Source: JAVVVD01 sp964642795 (GTDB lineage: Bacteria > Bacillota > Clostridia > Christensenellales > CAG-138). From it: a stretch of DNA of 64,000 bases. Below the pieces are notes generated by a model. That model was not told the origin of the DNA and searched no databases. It saw only the letters and a program-made list of their open reading frames with translations. Location of the stretch: NCBI GenBank assembly GCA_964642795.1, contig CAZXRQ010000001.1, positions 1 to 64,000 on the forward strand, given 5' to 3'. Positions within the stretch are counted from its first letter, which is position 1. The number at the start of each line of letters is the position of its first letter. The position numbers were made by a program, and so were the translations under genes. Of this stretch, positions 1 to 8,113 are shown piece after piece.

Positions 1-117
1 AATATAAGTAAATTCGTTTTTAACAGGCTGCGCGACAGAGACGCAATTATTGCGCTTTCAGGATTCCAACACGAATACGCGCTCTGTCGTACTGTATACT
101 TTGCCCGGCTTTTGTTG

Positions 118-123
118 TATAAT
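118..123 (+). promoter_or_regulatory. Possible -10 element upstream of nadD-yqeK
   Basis: A perfect TATAAT lies 30 bases before the nadD start codon. No good -35 hexamer sits 16 to 18 bases upstream, so this is only a candidate. Just upstream, CGACAGAG (33-40) and CTCTGTCG (82-89) form inverted arms that extend by CGC/GCG past a one-base bulge; this may be the 3' end of an upstream transcript outside the window. Confidence 0.4.
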
Positions 124-153
124 TAAATCAAACCTCACTTTGGAGCGTACAGG

Positions 154-1305
154 ATGCGTATAGCAATGCTGGGCGGGAGCTTCAACCCCATTCACAACGG
201 CCATATAGCGATAGCAAGGGCGGTGATGGCGGAGTTCTCACTGGATGAAGTCATATTCATAGTGGCGGCGGACCCGCCGCATAAGGAGATATCGGGCGGC
301 GTACCCGCACAGCTCAGGCTGCACATGACGAGCCTCGCGCTGGACGGTGAGGATAATATGCGCGCATCGGATATGGAGATATCCCGCGGCGGCAAAAGCT
401 ACACAGCGGACACGCTGGAGGAGCTTAGGCTGTATTACCCGGATGCCGCACTGTATCTTATAGTTGGTGAGGATATGGCGCGCACTCTGCCGGAGTGGCG
501 CGACCCAAAGCGCATACTCAGTACCGCGTCGCTTATTGCGGTGGACAGGCCGGGCGTTGCGGGCAGCCTGAAAAAGGCGTGCAAGCGGCTGCGTGACGAA
601 TTCGACGCGGATGCGTTGCTATCGGCATTTACGGGGCCGGAGCTTTCTTCCACGATGGTGCGGGACGCGGTGTATGCCGCTGCGCCCATAGACAACATGA
701 CGCCCGCGCAGACTGCGGACTGCATATACCAAAACGCTCTGTATCAGCCTCAGTGCATTGCGGAAATGCAGCGCAGACTCAAGGCCAACCTCAAGCCCTC
801 CCGCTATGCCCATTCTGTGAGGACCATGGCCCTTGCGCTTACACTGGCTTCGCGTTTCGGCGGAGATCCGGAAAAAACCCGCATTGCCGCGCTGCTGCAT
901 GATTGCGCAAAGCGCGCCCCGGGCTCTCAGCTCGCGCTTGCGGATCGCTGCGGCGTAGACGCTGCAGATATACCTAAGAATCTGCTGCACGGCAGGCTGG
1001 GCCCGATAGTGGCACGGGACGATTACGGCGTAACGGATGTGGAGATACTTGACGCCATCGCCTGCCATACGGAGTGCAGGGAGCGCATGACGACGCTGGA
1101 TAAGATAGTATACCTTGCGGATAAGATCGAGCCGGGGCGGGAATACGACGAGCTTGCGCGCATACGCGAGATGGCCAAAACGGATCTGGATGCGGCGGTG
1201 CTGATGTGTATGGAGGACGTAATAAGCTACGTTGTAAAAAAGGGTGAGACGCCGTCGGAGCAAATACTGGCGGCGCAAAGATACATAATCAACAGCAAAA
1301 AATAA
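154..1305 (+). CDS. nadD: Fused nicotinate-nucleotide adenylyltransferase (NadD) and HD-domain hydrolase (YqeK)
   Basis: The N-terminal half (about residues 1-195) is a nucleotidyltransferase: it has the GGSFNPIHNGH nucleotide-binding motif at 7-17 and SSTMVR at 165-170. By family it joins ATP and nicotinate mononucleotide to make deamido-NAD. The C-terminal half (about 205-383) is an HD phosphohydrolase of the YqeK family, with H220, the HD pair at 249-250 and later conserved His/Asp (ACHTECRE, YLADKIEP). YqeK proteins cleave diadenosine tetraphosphate symmetrically. In most Firmicutes these are two adjacent genes; here one continuous frame of 383 codons joins them with no internal stop. RsfS follows 12 bases downstream, matching the usual nadD-yqeK-rsfS order. 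Confidence 0.93.
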   Translation: MRIAMLGGSFNPIHNGHIAIARAVMAEFSLDEVIFIVAADPPHKEISGGVPAQLRLHMTSLALDGEDNMRASDMEISRGGKSYTADTLEELRLYYPDAALYLIVGEDMARTLPEWRDPKRILSTASLIAVDRPGVAGSLKKACKRLRDEFDADALLSAFTGPELSSTMVRDAVYAAAPIDNMTPAQTADCIYQNALYQPQCIAEMQRRLKANLKPSRYAHSVRTMALALTLASRFGGDPEKTRIAALLHDCAKRAPGSQLALADRCGVDAADIPKNLLHGRLGPIVARDDYGVTDVEILDAIACHTECRERMTTLDKIVYLADKIEPGREYDELARIREMAKTDLDAAVLMCMEDVISYVVKKGETPSEQILAAQRYIINSKK

Positions 1306-1317
1306 GGAGGGGAAACA

Positions 1318-1689
1318 TTGGAAGAAATGACCCGTGAGCAGGCGCTAGGCGTTTGCAAAATGCTGGATGACAAGAAGGCGCGCGACATAATCGCCGTATA
1401 CGTTGCGGATAAAACGATAGTGGCGGACTGGTTCGTCATCTGCAGCGGCAATTCCAGCGTGCAGATAAAAACACTGTGCGACGAGCTGCAATCGCGCGGC
1501 GAGGAGCTGGGACTTACGCTGCTGCGTACCGAGGGCTATCAGCAGGCCAGATGGATAGTGCTGGATTTTGGAAGCATACTCGTACATATATTTCATCCCG
1601 AGGAGAGGGAGTACTATAACATGGAGCGCCTGTGGGTGGATGATCCGCGCGGCGTGATAGATTATTCCAAACAGTACGGCGAGGATTAA
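1318..1689 (+). CDS. rsfS: Ribosomal silencing factor RsfS
   Basis: This 123-residue protein matches the RsfS/Iojap family in length and pattern: a VADWFVICSGNS strand-turn near residue 40, then W-VLDFGSILVHIFHPEEREYYNMERLW near the C-terminus. RsfS binds ribosomal protein uL14 and blocks joining of the subunits when nutrients are scarce. The start is TTG, chosen because AAGGAGGGG lies 5 to 13 bases upstream and there is no better ATG. It follows nadD-yqeK closely, so the two are probably cotranscribed. Confidence 0.93.
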   Translation: MEEMTREQALGVCKMLDDKKARDIIAVYVADKTIVADWFVICSGNSSVQIKTLCDELQSRGEELGLTLLRTEGYQQARWIVLDFGSILVHIFHPEEREYYNMERLWVDDPRGVIDYSKQYGED

Positions 1690-1732
1690 GGCGGAGCATT
1701 AAGCCTTATATGCCGGGAGGATATATCTGATA

Positions 1733-2437
1733 ATGTATACCGGAGCCGATTATGCCGCGCTGCTGGAACGCTTTAGGCAGCTTTCAGACGAAAAATACAG
1801 GCGCTTTAATCAGTCGCTCATACCCGGTGCGGTATGCGCATACGGCGTACGTATCCCTCAGCTTCGCGCAATAGCAAAGGAGATAGCGGCCGGGGACTGG
1901 CGAGGCTATCTTGCATCAGCACAAGACGGCGACTATACGGAACGAATGCTTCAGGCGCTGGTTATAGACCATGCCCGCTGCGAGCCCGATGAAAGCTGGC
2001 GGTACATCGAAGCGTTCGTACCCAAGATAGATAATTGGGCGGTTTGCGATACGTTTTCAGGCGGGCTTAAGCGCGTAAGGAACGACCGCGCCGGGACGCT
2101 GCCGCGTTTGACCAAATATCTATGCTCTAAAAACGAGTTCGAGGTGCGCTTTGGCGTGGTGATGCTTATGGATCATTTCATCACGGACGAGTATGCAGAT
2201 ACGGTGCTTAACGAAATGGACAGGGTGCGCCACGACGGCTATTATGCTAAAATGGCTGTGGCATGGACTGTGGCGGAGTGTATCGCCAAGTACCGCGATA
2301 AGACCTTTATGTATTTGCAGCAGGACAAGCTGGATACATTCACCCACAATAAAGCCATACAGAAGGCGCGTGAATCCTATCGAGTTTCGGATGAGGATAA
2401 GCGCCTGCTTCTGACGATGAAGCGTCAAAATGATTAA
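1733..2437 (+). CDS. DNA alkylation repair protein, AlkD-like
   Basis: This 234-residue, mostly helical protein belongs to the DNA alkylation repair (AlkC/AlkD, HEAT-like) family. Family patterns visible are IDNWAVCDTF (about 100), EVRFGVVMLM (about 137), YYAKMAVAWTVAECIAKY (about 165-182) and FTHNKAIQKARESYR near the end. Family members excise N3- and N7-alkylated purines without flipping the base. GGGAGGA at 1716-1722 supports the ATG start. It stands 43 bases after rsfS. Substrate range cannot be told from the sequence. Confidence 0.88.
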   Translation: MYTGADYAALLERFRQLSDEKYRRFNQSLIPGAVCAYGVRIPQLRAIAKEIAAGDWRGYLASAQDGDYTERMLQALVIDHARCEPDESWRYIEAFVPKIDNWAVCDTFSGGLKRVRNDRAGTLPRLTKYLCSKNEFEVRFGVVMLMDHFITDEYADTVLNEMDRVRHDGYYAKMAVAWTVAECIAKYRDKTFMYLQQDKLDTFTHNKAIQKARESYRVSDEDKRLLLTMKRQND

Positions 2438-2465
2438 ATCCGGTTTATTCCGGGTGTAAAAGTGG

Positions 2466-2494
2466 TTTACAACCTAAGCGTGGACTGGTAAAAT
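2466..2494 (+). promoter_or_regulatory. Sigma-A type promoter of the EF-G-like gene
   Basis: TTTACA at 2466-2471 and TAAAAT at 2489-2494 are separated by 17 bases. The expected transcript would start near 2501, just before a short perfect hairpin (TGCGC-TGT-GCGCA, 2504-2516) that would cap its 5' end. Confidence 0.7.
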
Positions 2495-2567
2495 AACAGT
2501 TAGTGCGCTGTGCGCAAAACGAATTGTATTTCATTAAAATATACAAACACCAGTAGGGGGAAAGCAC

Positions 2568-4640
2568 ATGAAAGATTACACCGCAAAGAACATCCGCAAC
2601 ATCGGCATATTTGGGCACGGCGGAGAGGGCAAGACTACGCTTACCGAAGCGATGCTGTTCAACGCCGGACTTACCGAGCGCCTTGGACGGGTGGAGAGCG
2701 GAAACACGGTAACGGATTTTGATCCGGAGGAGACCAAACGTACCATATCCATAAATGCTGCGCTTGCGCCGCTGGAGTGGAAGGATGTTAAGATCAACAT
2801 AATCGACGCACCGGGCTTCTTCGATTTTTACGGTGAGGTCGCTTCTGCGATGGCGCTTGCCGATTCCGCGCTTATAGTGGTGGGAGCGGTATCCGGCCCC
2901 GTCGTAGGTACCGACAAGGCCATGACCATGTGCAAAAAGGTTGCCAAAGCCCGCATGATAGTGGTAAACCAGATGGATCGAGAGAACGCCAACTTTGATA
3001 AAGTGATGGCGGCTCTAAATGCAAGCTACGGCGATAACGTTATGCCGATACAGCTGCCTATAATGGAGAGCGGCGCGTTTACAGGTTATGTGGACGTCGT
3101 TTCCATGACCGCCAAAAAGTTCGACGGCAAGGGCGAAAAGGACTGTGATATCCCCGCTGGACTGGCTGACGCCGCGCAGGACTGGCACCGCAGGCTTACC
3201 GATGCGGCCGCCGAGAACGACGAAGAGCTGCTGGAGAAGTTCCTCATGGAGGATGCGCTTTCCTGCGAGGATATGATGTCGGGGCTTTGTCTCGGCATAG
3301 CCGACGGCTCCTTTACGCCGGTGTGCTGCTGTGCTGCACAGCCAAATATCGGCATCCACGCGCTGTTGGATAATCTTGTACGCTATATGCCCGCCGCGGA
3401 CTCCATCAAGCCGCCAAAGGCAGTCGATACCAAGACCGGCGAAGCGGTTGAGATCAAGCCGGACGGCAAATTCGCCGGGCAGGTTATGAAGACGGTTGTG
3501 GATCAGTTCGGCAAGTTTTCCATAATCAAAGTGTTCAGCGGCACGCTGAGCGTGGAGACTTCGCTATATAATTCAAACTCCGAAAAGAGCGAAAAGAGCA
3601 CCGCTCCCTCGATACTGCGCGGCAAGAAGTCCATCCCGACGGATAAGCTCATAGCCGGCGATATAGGCGCGCTCAATAAGCTGCAATTCACCTCTACCGG
3701 CGATACGCTGTGCGATGCAGCCGCCCCAGTGAAGTTTGAACCCGTTGACTTCCCCAAGCCCTGCATAAGCCGCGCCGTAAACGCCAAAAAGCAGGGCGAG
3801 GAGGATAAGGTGTTCGCAGGTCTCAATAAGATACTGGACGAAGATCCCTCTGTAACGATAGAGAAGAATGTCGAAACAGGCGACGTGCTAATCTGCGGCT
3901 TGGGTGAGCAGCATATAGACGTTGTGTGCGCAAAGCTCAAGAACAAGACCGGCGTAGAAGCGCAGCTGAGCGACCCGCGCATCCCGTACCGTGAGACCAT
4001 TCGTGGAACTGCGGAGGCCGAAGGCAAGCACAAGAAGCAGACCGGCGGCAGCGGTCAGTTTGGCGTGGTCAATATGCGGTTTGAGCCGTTGGATACCGGC
4101 GAAGATTTCGAGTTTGTAAACGCGATAGTCGGCGGCGTTGTGCCAAAGGAATATATCCCCGCGGTTGAAAAGGGTACTCGCGAGGCTATGCAGAAGGGCG
4201 TTTTGGCCGGCTACCCCATGACGGGTCTCAAGGCTACGCTGTACTTTGGCAAGTACCATCCGGTGGATTCCAAAGAAGTGGCGTTCAAGTCTGCGGCAAG
4301 GCTTGCATATAAGGAGGCCTGCGCGCACGCTAACCCTGTGCTTATTGAGCCGGTATACCGCTACGATATCCGCGTACCCAACGACTACATGGGTGATATA
4401 ATGGGCGATCTTTCGCGTCGCCGCGGCCGTATGCTGGGCACCAATCCCTGTGATGAGGGCACCGAGGTAGTAGCCGAAGCGCCGATGTCCGAAATGCTGA
4501 AGTATGCCAACGACCTTCGCTCCATGACGCAGGCGCGCGGCTCGTTCACCAGCGAATTCGTTCGCTATGAGGATGTTCCCGCCAACGTCGCGCAGAAGAT
4601 AATCGAGCAGTCCAAGAAGGACGACGACGACGACGAATAA
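2568..4640 (+). CDS. EF-G-like translation GTPase
   Basis: The 690-residue protein has the five-domain layout of elongation factor G. Its GTPase motifs are atypical: GHGGEGKTT at 16-24 in place of GHVDAGKTT, DAPGF at 80-84 in place of DTPGH, and NQMD at 134-137 in place of NKMD. This is the pattern of the EF-G-like branch (often annotated FusA2), not the main translocase; the GTPase-switch histidine is absent. Domain IV has QTGGSGQFGVVNMRFEP (about 490), and the C-terminus ends in an aspartate run (DDDDDE). AGGGGGAA precedes the ATG. It has its own promoter and a hairpin after it. The cellular role of this branch is not settled. Confidence 0.88.
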   Translation: MKDYTAKNIRNIGIFGHGGEGKTTLTEAMLFNAGLTERLGRVESGNTVTDFDPEETKRTISINAALAPLEWKDVKINIIDAPGFFDFYGEVASAMALADSALIVVGAVSGPVVGTDKAMTMCKKVAKARMIVVNQMDRENANFDKVMAALNASYGDNVMPIQLPIMESGAFTGYVDVVSMTAKKFDGKGEKDCDIPAGLADAAQDWHRRLTDAAAENDEELLEKFLMEDALSCEDMMSGLCLGIADGSFTPVCCCAAQPNIGIHALLDNLVRYMPAADSIKPPKAVDTKTGEAVEIKPDGKFAGQVMKTVVDQFGKFSIIKVFSGTLSVETSLYNSNSEKSEKSTAPSILRGKKSIPTDKLIAGDIGALNKLQFTSTGDTLCDAAAPVKFEPVDFPKPCISRAVNAKKQGEEDKVFAGLNKILDEDPSVTIEKNVETGDVLICGLGEQHIDVVCAKLKNKTGVEAQLSDPRIPYRETIRGTAEAEGKHKKQTGGSGQFGVVNMRFEPLDTGEDFEFVNAIVGGVVPKEYIPAVEKGTREAMQKGVLAGYPMTGLKATLYFGKYHPVDSKEVAFKSAARLAYKEACAHANPVLIEPVYRYDIRVPNDYMGDIMGDLSRRRGRMLGTNPCDEGTEVVAEAPMSEMLKYANDLRSMTQARGSFTSEFVRYEDVPANVAQKIIEQSKKDDDDDE

Positions 4641-4680
4641 TCGGCGTCTGCCGGCTGACTAAGTCGGGTATATGCAGAAT

Positions 4681-4720
4681 AAGCGTCCATGGATATGAAA
4701 ACCATAGCCATGGGCGCTTT
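4681..4720 (+). terminator. Terminator-like hairpin after the EF-G-like gene
   Basis: AAGCGTCCATGG (4681-4692) pairs with CCATGGGCGCTT (4708-4719) through 12 pairs, one of them G-T, around a 15-base loop. Only three T residues follow, so termination may be partial. It fits the gap between fusA2-like and the next lipoprotein gene. Confidence 0.5.
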
Positions 4721-4765
4721 GACAACAAACGGTGTTAATAAGAATTGGAGCATAAGGAGTGCAGA

Positions 4766-5173
4766 ATGAAAAAACTGATTTGTATTGTGCTGATATTTAC
4801 ATTGACTGCTTGCTGCGGCTGCGTAGACGTATCGCTATCCGATGCATTCGACGAGACTGAAGTAAGCGCTGCCGCCGAGCACGTGGTAGAGCTGATAAAC
4901 GCCCGCGATTACGAGGGTATAGAGGCACTTGTACGCGAAGATCTGCGAGATGTGCTTTCCGCCGAGGTTTTGGCGGATGTACTGGACGAGGTGCTGGATC
5001 AGTACGGCATGTTTGTGAATTATAAGGCGGTCACCGTGGTGGGGCAAAAGGTTAGCGATACCGGTGAGGAATACGCCGTGGCCGTGCTGTCTTGTGCATA
5101 CGAACAGGGCAAATTAAAATACACGTTAAGCTTTGATTCGGAGCTTGCGCTTGCAGGACTGTATGTTAGATAG
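4766..5173 (+). CDS. Small DUF3887-type lipoprotein
   Basis: The product is about 135 residues. It begins with a lipoprotein signal (MKKLICIVLIFTLTACCGC), with the lipidated cysteine probably at about residue 16. The rest matches the DUF3887 pattern: a helical AAEHVVELINARDYEGIEAL segment, followed by a strand-rich C-terminus that ends in LSFDSELALAGLYVR. ATG 4766 was chosen over an upstream TTG at 4745 because AAGGAG (4754-4759) is correctly spaced from it and the signal peptide starts there. It would be anchored outside the membrane. Its function is unknown. It converges with the CPBP gene. Confidence 0.75.
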   Translation: MKKLICIVLIFTLTACCGCVDVSLSDAFDETEVSAAAEHVVELINARDYEGIEALVREDLRDVLSAEVLADVLDEVLDQYGMFVNYKAVTVVGQKVSDTGEEYAVAVLSCAYEQGKLKYTLSFDSELALAGLYVR

Positions 5174-5178
5174 TTGCG

Positions 5179-6078
5179 TCAGCCGGCGGTGCCGGTATTC
5201 TTATCCGGGCGGCATGGAGCCGCCTTTGCTTTTTTTAGCAGTATCAACGCAACCGCTATGGCGGGGAGCATGCTGATGATACCAGTCATGCAAGGGCCGA
5301 GCAGGGGCGAGCTGTTGAAGCAGAAATAGATGGGAGCAGCGGAAAAAGCGTTGATCGCGCTGTGCGCGAGCGCGGCGGGCCATACGCTGCCGACTTTAAG
5401 CGTAAGATAGCCCTCGAAAACGCCAAACGCCATGCAGAACAGTATCATAAGCAGTATGCCGAGCCAGGGTGCGCCGGGATAGTCCAGCCCGTAATTATGC
5501 CCCAAGGCTATCATGGGCGCGTGCCACACGCCCCATACCGCGCCGGTGACAAGCAGCGCCTTTCGTTCGCCGAGCGCCAGAAGCTTGGGCAGCAGATATG
5601 CGCGCCAGCCCAGCTCCTCGCCCAGCGTGGGCAGCAGATTGACAAACGGTGATATAACTATCATTCCGGCCAACTGGACGATAAGCATCGTCTGCAGGGA
5701 ATCCGCGGGTACGCCGGTGGACAGCAGCGCCATGGTAAGTGTGCCGCAGGATGGATCAAGCTCGGAGAAAAAGAATATGAAGTACAGCACCGCACCGAGT
5801 ATTATGAGCGCGATGGGGAAGTATGCTGCAAATATATAGCGGACGACGTTACCTTTGAGGCGGGGGCGCAGCAGCATATCCTTGAAGCCCTCGCGGGTGA
5901 GAACGCGGGTGAGCAGCGAGCACAGCGCAGGCAGGAACATTGCCCCCATCAAAAACACGGTGGAAGCGGCGCTGCCGTACTCTACGCCGGAAAAATGCAT
6001 TATCAGCACCAAACCCCATGTTGCTGTAAACGTGAGTATTATAAACAGCGTTATCCGTTTTTTCGTTTGCTTATCCAT
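5179..6078 (-). CDS. CPBP family intramembrane metalloprotease
   Basis: This 299-residue protein has about eight hydrophobic segments. It carries the CAAX-protease/bacteriocin-processing signature: EELGWR at 154-159, WHAPMIALGHN at about 185-195 and AHSAIN at 238-243, which supply the catalytic glutamates and metal-binding histidines. Family members act in the membrane, in bacteriocin self-immunity or protein processing. No bacteriocin peptide is visible nearby, so the substrate is unknown. It lies 4 bases downstream of a small membrane-protein gene and is probably translationally coupled to it. Confidence 0.88.
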   Translation of the reverse strand: MDKQTKKRITLFIILTFTATWGLVLIMHFSGVEYGSAASTVFLMGAMFLPALCSLLTRVLTREGFKDMLLRPRLKGNVVRYIFAAYFPIALIILGAVLYFIFFFSELDPSCGTLTMALLSTGVPADSLQTMLIVQLAGMIVISPFVNLLPTLGEELGWRAYLLPKLLALGERKALLVTGAVWGVWHAPMIALGHNYGLDYPGAPWLGILLMILFCMAFGVFEGYLTLKVGSVWPAALAHSAINAFSAAPIYFCFNSSPLLGPCMTGIISMLPAIAVALILLKKAKAAPCRPDKNTGTAG

Positions 6079-6082
6079 TTGC

Positions 6083-6502
6083 TTAACCGGCCTTCGGAAA
6101 GTCTGTATTATCGGTGCGCTGCGGTTCCTTTTTTGCGGGCAGACGGCAGCCGATAAAGCCCTTCAGTACGATTATCGCGGCCATCGTGACCAGGGCAAGC
6201 TGCGGATTGCCGAAAAACGGCACGTCCAGCTTGAAAAGCTGCACGAAGAACGTGAACAGCGCAAGCGCGCCCAGCAGATACCCCGATATGCTCAAAATGC
6301 CGAACGGTGCACGCTTTACAAAGCAAATAATGCCCGGTATGCACAGCATCATTCCGATTGCGCCGAGTATCACTACGGCCATGCGCGTATCGTCGATAAA
6401 GGAGACATCGATACCAAATAACCCTACGATCAGCGCTGCTGCGCATATTAGCACCTCCAGCGCAAACAAGGCAATAAAGAGCCCTTTTTTAAGTTTGTTC
6501 AT
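6083..6502 (-). CDS. Small four-helix membrane protein
   Basis: This 139-residue protein has four hydrophobic segments, at roughly 8-30, 45-65, 75-95 and 105-125, and a short charged C-terminus. I recognise no domain. GGAGGG precedes the ATG. The stop codon is 4 bases before the CPBP protease start, so the two are very likely one transcript, and this protein may be a partner or immunity-like subunit of the protease. That link is inference from position alone. Confidence 0.7.
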   Translation of the reverse strand: MNKLKKGLFIALFALEVLICAAALIVGLFGIDVSFIDDTRMAVVILGAIGMMLCIPGIICFVKRAPFGILSISGYLLGALALFTFFVQLFKLDVPFFGNPQLALVTMAAIIVLKGFIGCRLPAKKEPQRTDNTDFPKAG

Positions 6503-6569
6503 ATTACCCTCCGATACAGATAAACTGAAAAACAGAGATCAGTATTTCGACATAAAGCTGCATATTTCG

Positions 6570-6596
6570 GTTACATGGTTGTTTGCGGCATGTAAC
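6570..6596. promoter_or_regulatory. Inverted repeat across the thioesterase promoter, possible operator
   Basis: GTTACATG (6570-6577) and CATGTAAC (6589-6596) are perfect 8-base inverted arms with an 11-base spacer. They straddle the -35 hexamer of the promoter at 6579-6608, the usual place for a repressor site. No regulator gene is adjacent. Confidence 0.45.
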
Positions 6597-6608
6597 TAAT
6601 GGTATAAT
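6579..6608 (+). promoter_or_regulatory. Promoter of the acyl-CoA thioesterase gene
   Basis: TTGTTT (6579-6584) and TATAAT (6603-6608) are separated by 18 bases. The -10 is a perfect match. It lies about 40 bases before the TTG start at 6650. Confidence 0.65.
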
Positions 6609-6649
6609 AACACATATATCATTTGGTATCAATCGGAGGACTAACGGAT

Positions 6650-7120
6650 TTGATCGAGAAGGCTGTCAAGGATTCTTACACGGAACAGGTGCACGTAGTA
6701 ATGTCGCCCGACTTAAACGGTTATGGAAGGCTGTATGGCGGACGGCTTATGGAATGGATAGATTCGATGGCGGGCATAGTAGCGCGCAGGCACAGCGGCT
6801 GCGTGGTGACCACGGTAATGGTAGATACTCTGCAGCTTAAGGAACCGGTATATAACAATAGCACGGTGGTGCTGACGGGACGTGTAACGTGCGTTGGAAA
6901 CACATCAATGGAAGTAAGGGTGGATACGTATACTGAAGAGCTTTGCGGAACACGCAAGCATAAGAGCATAGCATACCTAATACTGGTTGCGCTGGATAAC
7001 GGCGAAAAGCCGATTCCCGTGCCGCGGCTGATATGCACCACACCGGAAGAGGAGGCGGAATTTGCCGCCGGACAGCGGAGACGGCAGCTTAGAAAGCAGC
7101 GCCTGAATGAACAGTTTTGA
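6650..7120 (+). CDS. Acyl-CoA thioesterase, hotdog fold
   Basis: The product is about 156 residues and belongs to the YciA/YkhA acyl-CoA hydrolase family. The diagnostic segment is MSPDLNGYGRLYGGRLMEW-D-MAGIVARRHSG, with the catalytic aspartate in WIDSMAG and the usual NGYGRLYGG loop. It cleaves acyl-CoA thioesters in the cytoplasm; chain-length preference is unclear. I place the start at TTG 6650 because GGAGGA (6635-6640) lies 9 bases before it; an in-frame TTG at 6623 precedes that ribosome-binding site. The C-terminus is basic (RRRQLRKQR). Confidence 0.87.
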   Translation: MIEKAVKDSYTEQVHVVMSPDLNGYGRLYGGRLMEWIDSMAGIVARRHSGCVVTTVMVDTLQLKEPVYNNSTVVLTGRVTCVGNTSMEVRVDTYTEELCGTRKHKSIAYLILVALDNGEKPIPVPRLICTTPEEEAEFAAGQRRRQLRKQRLNEQF

Positions 7121-7153
7121 CCGTAGCGTTCTGCCTGCGGGGAAAGAGACCTA

Positions 7154-8047
7154 ATGCCAAAAACAGTACTAATATTGCTTATAACCGCGATCGTAGCCGC
7201 CTGCGCGCTGGGCGTATATTCGGTCTATACCGGCGGCTTGCCTGCTGCGGCCGCGCCGCAGCCTGCAGAAACGCCTGCGCCGGAGCCTACTCCGACCTCC
7301 ACGCCCATGCCAACACCAACATCTAAGCCTACTCCTACGCCGGAGCCAACGCCTACGCCGTTTGAGGTGCTGGCGCCTACCACGCGCATGAGCTTCGCTG
7401 AGCTAGTAGGGGATAACGGCATATATGATGCGCCTACGGGTTGGCCGCCCGCAGATACGTACAAGCTGCTGGTGGACATAAAGCACCAGGTGGTAATAGC
7501 CTATGTAAAGGATGAATTGGGCGAGTTTACGGTACCTGTACGCTATATGGTATGCACATCCGGCGGCAACGGCAACTATACGCCGACGGGCGTATTCGAG
7601 GCGGGGGATCACCGCGTGCGCTTCGGTCTGTTTCATAGCGCCGGAGTATATGGCCAGTACTGGACGCAGATATATGGCAATTTTTACTTTCATACGCTGC
7701 TGTACGGTGAACGCGACGCATCTACATATACCCGCTCAAGCTACAAGCTGCTGGGAACGCGCGGCTCACACGGCTGCGTAAGACTGCTGGTGCCGGACGC
7801 GCGCTGGATATATTATAATATCGCCCCAGGCACGGAGATAGAAATACGTCGCGGTTCATCAGAGGATCTGGAGACGGCCGCCATAAAGGAACAGCTTGTG
7901 AGGGCGGAGCTCCCCGAGGAAAGGCCGAACCTTAAGCCGGGCGAGATACCGGATACCGATAATTGGAGCATAGACGATCTGAAGATATACTGGACAACGC
8001 CGGAACCTACTATAGAGCCTACACCTACGATAGATCCTACACCGTAA
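7154..8047 (+). CDS. Membrane-anchored L,D-transpeptidase with proline/threonine-rich linker
   Basis: This 297-residue protein starts with a hydrophobic anchor (about 3-25). A PTPEP-type linker of some 45 residues follows (about 33-75). The YkuD domain occupies about 100-230, and its catalytic motif SHGCVRL at 205-211 has the nucleophile Cys208. The C-terminus returns to TPEPTIEPTPT repeats. Such enzymes form 3-3 cross-links in peptidoglycan or attach proteins to it. The linkers would let the catalytic domain reach across the wall. A second YkuD gene follows 66 bases downstream. Confidence 0.9.
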   Translation: MPKTVLILLITAIVAACALGVYSVYTGGLPAAAAPQPAETPAPEPTPTSTPMPTPTSKPTPTPEPTPTPFEVLAPTTRMSFAELVGDNGIYDAPTGWPPADTYKLLVDIKHQVVIAYVKDELGEFTVPVRYMVCTSGGNGNYTPTGVFEAGDHRVRFGLFHSAGVYGQYWTQIYGNFYFHTLLYGERDASTYTRSSYKLLGTRGSHGCVRLLVPDARWIYYNIAPGTEIEIRRGSSEDLETAAIKEQLVRAELPEERPNLKPGEIPDTDNWSIDDLKIYWTTPEPTIEPTPTIDPTP

Positions 8048-8054
8048 AACCGCT

Positions 8055-8082
8055 TTGATTTGCAGAAGCGATATGATACAAT
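8055..8082 (+). promoter_or_regulatory. Promoter of the second L,D-transpeptidase gene
   Basis: TTGATT (8055-8060) and TACAAT (8077-8082) are separated by 16 bases, just after the first transpeptidase stop codon. The second gene can therefore be expressed independently. Confidence 0.5.
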
Positions 8083-8113
8083 TATTCAATACCGAAAACA
8101 TTGGGAGGGTAAG

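Noticed and set aside
7265..7375. Short-period repeat of CCNACN units, considered as a tandem or CRISPR-like repeat
   Set aside because: It is the coding sequence of the proline/threonine linker; the units are irregular and lack spacers.
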